Below the pieces are notes generated by a model, which worked only from the letters and a program-made list of their open reading frames with translations, was not told where the DNA came from and made no database searches. A stretch of 36,418 bases of DNA from Bacillota bacterium (GTDB lineage Bacteria > Bacillota > Clostridia > Clostridiales > Clostridiaceae): assembly GCA_021781745.1 (NCBI GenBank), contig JAJXWH010000051.1:1-36418 (forward strand). Direction: 5' to 3'. How positions within the stretch are numbered: position 1 is the stretch's first letter; each line of letters starts with the position of its first letter. Of the stretch, positions 33,186 to 36,418 are shown one piece after another. The position numbers and the translations under genes are program-made.

Positions 33186-34097
33186 CTACATTAAACCGAT
33201 TAAGTGGAAAACAATACCTATTGCGAATAACCCAAGAATAATGATAATAGGAGATACTTTCTTCTTAAGTAACCACATACAAATAAGTGTAATTATTAAT
33301 CCTGCAAGTCCAGGAATTAATGAATCTAAGTTATTTTGTAGTGTTGTAACCTTAGTATCAGTTAATGACATACCTGATCCTTGTTGCAATAGAGCTTGCT
33401 TAATACCTTCTGCTCCAGCAGGAAGTTTGCTCCAATCTATGAATGCACCATCACTTAACTTAACAGATGATACTACTGGTGCAAATCTAACTGATACCCA
33501 TCTGTTAACCAATGATCCTAAAATGAACATACCAAGGATGGATGCCCCTTTTGTAATATCTTGTAACATATTACCAGATAAATCATCACTAATACGAGAT
33601 CCTGCTTTGTAACCAAATTCTTGTGTATACCACATGAATCCCATACGGATAATATTCCAAGCCAAGAAAAAGATAATTGGTCCAAGAATGTTACCAGCTA
33701 ATGCAAGCGAAGCACCTAATGCCCCTAAAATTGGTCTTACAGTGAACCAGAAAACTGGATCTCCAATACCTGCTAAAGGTCCCATCATACCGATTTTAAC
33801 ACCTTGAATAGTTACATCATCGATTGGTGCACCATTTGCACGTTCTTCTTCCAAAGCTAATGTTACACCAACAACTGGTGAAGCTACATATGGGTGAGTG
33901 TTAAAGAACTCCAAGTGACGTTCTAGTGCTGCTGCTCTATCTTCCTTAGTTTTATATAATTTTTTGATTGCTGGAATCATAGCAAATGCCCAACCACCGT
34001 TTTGCATTCTTTCATAGTTCCAAGAACCTTGAAGGAAAAATGAACGGAACCAAACAGAAATACGATCCTTTTTTGTTAATTTTAATTCTTTTGCCAT
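33186..34097 (-). CDS. manN: PTS mannose-family IID component
   Basis: A 303-residue membrane subunit of the mannose-type PTS. The start KKDRISVWFRSFFLQGSWNYERMQNGG is the family signature, followed by GDPVFWFTVRPILGALGAS. It forms the channel with the IIC subunit encoded immediately upstream, 19 bases away. Third gene of manLMN, with GGGGGAGG-like sequence before the ATG. Confidence 0.95.
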   Translation of the reverse strand: MAKELKLTKKDRISVWFRSFFLQGSWNYERMQNGGWAFAMIPAIKKLYKTKEDRAAALERHLEFFNTHPYVASPVVGVTLALEEERANGAPIDDVTIQGVKIGMMGPLAGIGDPVFWFTVRPILGALGASLALAGNILGPIIFFLAWNIIRMGFMWYTQEFGYKAGSRISDDLSGNMLQDITKGASILGMFILGSLVNRWVSVRFAPVVSSVKLSDGAFIDWSKLPAGAEGIKQALLQQGSGMSLTDTKVTTLQNNLDSLIPGLAGLIITLICMWLLKKKVSPIIIILGLFAIGIVFHLIGLM

Positions 34098-34116
34098 TTT
34101 CGTGTCCTCCCCCTTC

Positions 34117-34923
34117 TTAGTATCTATCGATAAGATCCCCTAAAGGATCACCAGTATTTGAACTTCCACCATTACCAGATCCACCTACTTTACCAAGTGC
34201 TAAGTAAATAAGGGCTATAGCTACGCCTATTGCACCTAATCCGATAAGTGTGATTTGTGAAACAGTTGCTAATACAAAACCAATTGCAAAGAATGGCCAT
34301 ACTTCTTTTGTAGCCATCATATTGATTACCATTGCATAACCAACAGCTACTACCATTCCACCACCGATTGCTAAACCACCTGTTAACCAAGAAGGCATAG
34401 CAGCAAGTAATGCACCAATTGGACCAGCACCGATTGCTAATACTAAACCTGCTGGAATTGCAATACGTATACCTTGTAAACAAATAGCAGCGATTTGCCA
34501 CATTTCAATAGCTCTGATATTTCCTTCTTTAGCAGCAGCATCCATAAAATGTACAAACGCTGTAGCAATAGTACGGCAGATAATTGTTAATAATAACCCT
34601 GCAACTGCTAAAGGAACAGCAATAGCGATTGCTGAAGCAACTCCTGCTTCACCTTGCCCTCCAAGAACTAAAATGATTGCGGATGCAACAGATGCTAATG
34701 CTGCATCAGGTGCTACGGCAGCACCGATATTTGCCCAACCTAAGGCCATCATTTGAAGACTACCACCTAATATTAGACATGGTAGTAAGTTCCCTGTAAC
34801 TAAGCCGATTAATGTACAAGCAACTAATGGTTGATGAAATTGGAATTCATCCAAGATACCTTCTACACCAGCTAGAAATGCTATAATAATGACTAATATA
34901 ATTTGAACTATATTTAAAGTCAT
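34117..34923 (-). CDS. manM: PTS mannose-family IIC component
   Basis: A 268-residue permease subunit with about seven or eight membrane segments and the family motif GGSLQMMALGWANIGAAVAPD. The C-terminal tail is rich in Gly, Ser and Asn (GGSGNGGSSNTG) and is an extension. It moves mannose, glucose or a related sugar together with IID. Co-transcribed with manL (35 bases upstream). Some bases in this gene give another long open frame (34190-34501), which is a shadow. Confidence 0.95.
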   Translation of the reverse strand: MTLNIVQIILVIIIAFLAGVEGILDEFQFHQPLVACTLIGLVTGNLLPCLILGGSLQMMALGWANIGAAVAPDAALASVASAIILVLGGQGEAGVASAIAIAVPLAVAGLLLTIICRTIATAFVHFMDAAAKEGNIRAIEMWQIAAICLQGIRIAIPAGLVLAIGAGPIGALLAAMPSWLTGGLAIGGGMVVAVGYAMVINMMATKEVWPFFAIGFVLATVSQITLIGLGAIGVAIALIYLALGKVGGSGNGGSSNTGDPLGDLIDRY

Positions 34924-34958
34924 GGTTATTAATCCTCCTTTTTCTCTAAATAATTAGA

Positions 34959-35933
34959 TTATTTTAATTTCTTTAATTCCTCTTGTGCTTTTTTTAGTAT
35001 TTCGTCCATATTTGCTTTTGAATCATTTGGTACTTTACGAACATCAAAGTTAAGTCCTGATTGTTTAAGCTTATTGAATATATTAATATCTTCTTGATTG
35101 AAAGCAAGCACTTTGCTTGGTTGAACCTTACCTGGAGAGTGAGCCATTGAACCAACATTGATTGTCTTTAGTGGTATTCCGCCTTCTACAGCTCTAAGTA
35201 CATCTTTTGGATTTTCAAAAAGAAGCATTGCACGTTGCCCTCCAAAATGCTTATCATCTTTTGCAAGTTTAATCATATGATCAACTGGAACAACATGAGC
35301 CTTAACCCCCGGAGGAGCAGCTTGTGTGATCAAATTCTTACGAAGTTTATCTCTAGCTACATCATCTGACACTACAATAATTCTTGTAGGATTTACAGTT
35401 TTTGTCCAAGCAGTTGCTACTTGACCATGAAGTAAACGAGAGTCAATACGAGCTAAAACGTATTCGAATGATCCAGGTGCACCAGCATTAGATTGCCCTG
35501 CTCCCGCTCCTGAAGTTTTACCAGTTGCTGGTTCCAATGCTTCAGGCTTAACTTTAACTCCTTCTTTACCTGCGTTTAAGATATAAGTTGCAATTTCATG
35601 TGCGGATTCCATTGAAAGGCGTGCACCATAAGCTTCTATCAGCATTGGTAAATTCAAACCAGCTACGATTGCCCATTTATCTTTGTGTTCTTCAAATAGA
35701 ACATTCGCTTGGTTGAATGGTGTACCACCCCAAAGATCAACTAAGAATAAAACCTCATCTTGGTTGTCAAAGGATGCGATTGCTTCTTTCATTTTTGCTC
35801 TAAGATCATCAGGTCCTTCGCTAGGCATCAACGTAACAGCTTTTACATTTTCTTGTTCTCCGAAAATCATTTTACCTGATTGCATGATACCTGTAGCAAA
35901 TTCTCCGTGACTAGCAAGAATAATTCCTACCAT
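34959..35933 (-). CDS. manL: PTS mannose-family IIAB component
   Basis: A 324-residue fused phosphocarrier. The IIA domain (about 1-130) has the phospho-His H9 in ILASHGEFA. A linker rich in Gly, Ala and Ser (about 135-155) leads to IIB (about 157-322) with the phospho-His H169 in ARIDSRLLHGQVATAW. Phosphate passes from HPr to H9, then H169, then the sugar. First gene of the operon; AGGAGG lies 6 bases upstream of the ATG. Substrate specificity within the family (mannose, glucose, fructose, sorbose) cannot be read, although the four-gene set points to mannose/glucose. Confidence 0.95.
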   Translation of the reverse strand: MVGIILASHGEFATGIMQSGKMIFGEQENVKAVTLMPSEGPDDLRAKMKEAIASFDNQDEVLFLVDLWGGTPFNQANVLFEEHKDKWAIVAGLNLPMLIEAYGARLSMESAHEIATYILNAGKEGVKVKPEALEPATGKTSGAGAGQSNAGAPGSFEYVLARIDSRLLHGQVATAWTKTVNPTRIIVVSDDVARDKLRKNLITQAAPPGVKAHVVPVDHMIKLAKDDKHFGGQRAMLLFENPKDVLRAVEGGIPLKTINVGSMAHSPGKVQPSKVLAFNQEDINIFNKLKQSGLNFDVRKVPNDSKANMDEILKKAQEELKKLK

Positions 35934-35971
35934 TTTTATACCTCCTATTTTTTATTTGTTACAAAAACAAA

Positions 35972-36140
35972 AGGCATAAGCATTCGGAAATAAAAGGAAA
36001 TAATATATGTCCGGATTTCATCACACGACTTGCACACTAAATTAAATCATAAAAAATATGATAATACCTTATAAAACTGTACAAAATATGTGAAATAGCG
36101 AATAAACATTACATCATTTTATTTACCTATGCTTATGCCT
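35972..36140. repeat. Widely spaced inverted repeat upstream of manL
   Basis: AGGCATAAGCAT (35972-35983) recurs as its exact reverse complement at 36129-36140. The 145-base gap rules out a simple terminator. The copies flank the probable promoter region, so they may be a pair of operator half-sites for a regulator that loops DNA. Confidence 0.45.
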
Positions 36141-36307
36141 GATCGAATCAGTAACATGCTAGATATTATTATTATAATCTATTAAGGAACCCTTAAAAGA
36201 TGTCCCCCACTTGACTACGTTTTCATAATAACACTTTTTTTTTTATTATGCAATACTTTTTTTTAATTTTTATTTTTAAAAAAATAATTTTACCCGAATT
36301 ATTCATG

Positions 36308-36357
36308 AACTCAAATTCTATGGTTATTATTGTAAAAAGTCACATAGGATTTGAGTT
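36308..36357. repeat. Long hairpin at the right edge of the window
   Basis: The arms 36308-36322 and 36343-36357 pair over 15 bases with one G-U and a 20-base loop. Only weak T-rich sequence follows on the plus strand, so it may be a terminator for a gene outside the window or another structured site. Confidence 0.45.
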
Positions 36358-36418
36358 TATTGAATTTTTGTATTAAAAATTTATCTGTTTTACATAAATT
36401 TATTGAGCAATTCCCAAT

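Larger units (their letters stand above)
35934..36418. other. Upstream region of the man operon
   Basis: 485 AT-rich bases without a gene. It contains the inverted repeat and the hairpin listed separately. I looked for a sigma-54 (GG-N10-GC) element, common before such operons, and did not find one. A palindrome TTAAGG-AAC-CCTTAA lies at 36182-36196. Confidence 0.5.

Noticed and set aside
34190..34501. 103-codon minus-strand open frame inside manM
   Set aside because: It lies wholly within the confident IIC gene in another frame, has Trp/Cys/Asn-rich composition typical of a shadow, and has no ribosome site.
36085..36110. CcpA cre site before manL
   Set aside because: TGTGAAATAGCGAATAAACA has the right flavour but two extra bases around the CG centre, so it does not fit the 14-base consensus.
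36001..36140. Sigma-54 promoter before manL
   Set aside because: The GG-N10-GC spacing was checked at each plausible site on the minus strand and was not met; GGCATAAGCATAGG gives GG instead of GC.
1..36418. CRISPR array, tRNA, rRNA, transposase or prophage
   Set aside because: No regularly spaced repeats, tRNA-like cloverleaf, rRNA motif or integrase/transposase protein was seen on either strand.

Overview
The window looks like a chromosomal segment of a saccharolytic, anaerobic, motile Clostridium of the sensu stricto group, close to the C. beijerinckii type. This is inferred from very low GC, strong AGGAGG-type ribosome sites, short A/T-flanked terminator hairpins, and the gene content (a Glc-family IICBA PTS with a PRD antiterminator, a Man-family PTS with ManO, ECF transporter, CheV, soluble MCP, flagellin methylase, L,D-transpeptidases). 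I see 30 protein genes, 27 on the minus strand and 3 on the plus strand, plus one pseudogene. I see no rRNA, tRNA, CRISPR array, transposase or prophage.

Layout. 1-2 kb: a class V aminotransferase and an ECF S-component in one operon, possibly vitamin B6 salvage. 2.1-5.0 kb: two tandem L,D-transpeptidase paralogues. 5.2-6.1 kb: CheV. 6.35-8.7 kb: xpaC-telA. 9.0-12.0 kb: glucose PTS IICBA followed by its antiterminator. 12.2-15.9 kb: flagellin lysine methylase and an unusual pair of U32-like, cysteine-rich proteins. 16.0-17.5 kb: a TetR regulator with a clear 34-nt operator, and a membrane protein. 17.7-20.6 kb: an XRE regulator with an ABC exporter. 20.8-22.1 kb: two DUF2087 proteins, one ending inside a truncated kinase domain. 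22.3-23.0 kb: an intact glutathione peroxidase next to a decayed copy. 23.5-24.9 kb (+): DUF4317. 25.1-28.5 kb: a rifampin-phosphotransferase-like enzyme divergent from thpR. 28.6-31.2 kb: a KAS III-like protein lacking the usual His/Asn, plus an acyl-activating ligase. 31.6-32.4 kb (+): a soluble chemoreceptor. 32.6-35.9 kb: the mannose-family PTS manLMN with manO. The last 485 bases are the operon's upstream region.

The most unusual signals are: (1) a dispersed structured element downstream of at least four unrelated minus-strand genes, with compensatory base changes between two copies; (2) the U32-like gene pair, which resembles the two-subunit UbiU/UbiV arrangement but in an organism not expected to make ubiquinone; (3) the KAS III-like protein with Ser and Tyr at the His and Asn positions, preceded by a hairpin that may bridge a distant ribosome site to its start codon. 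All functional calls are from reading the sequence; no search was run.
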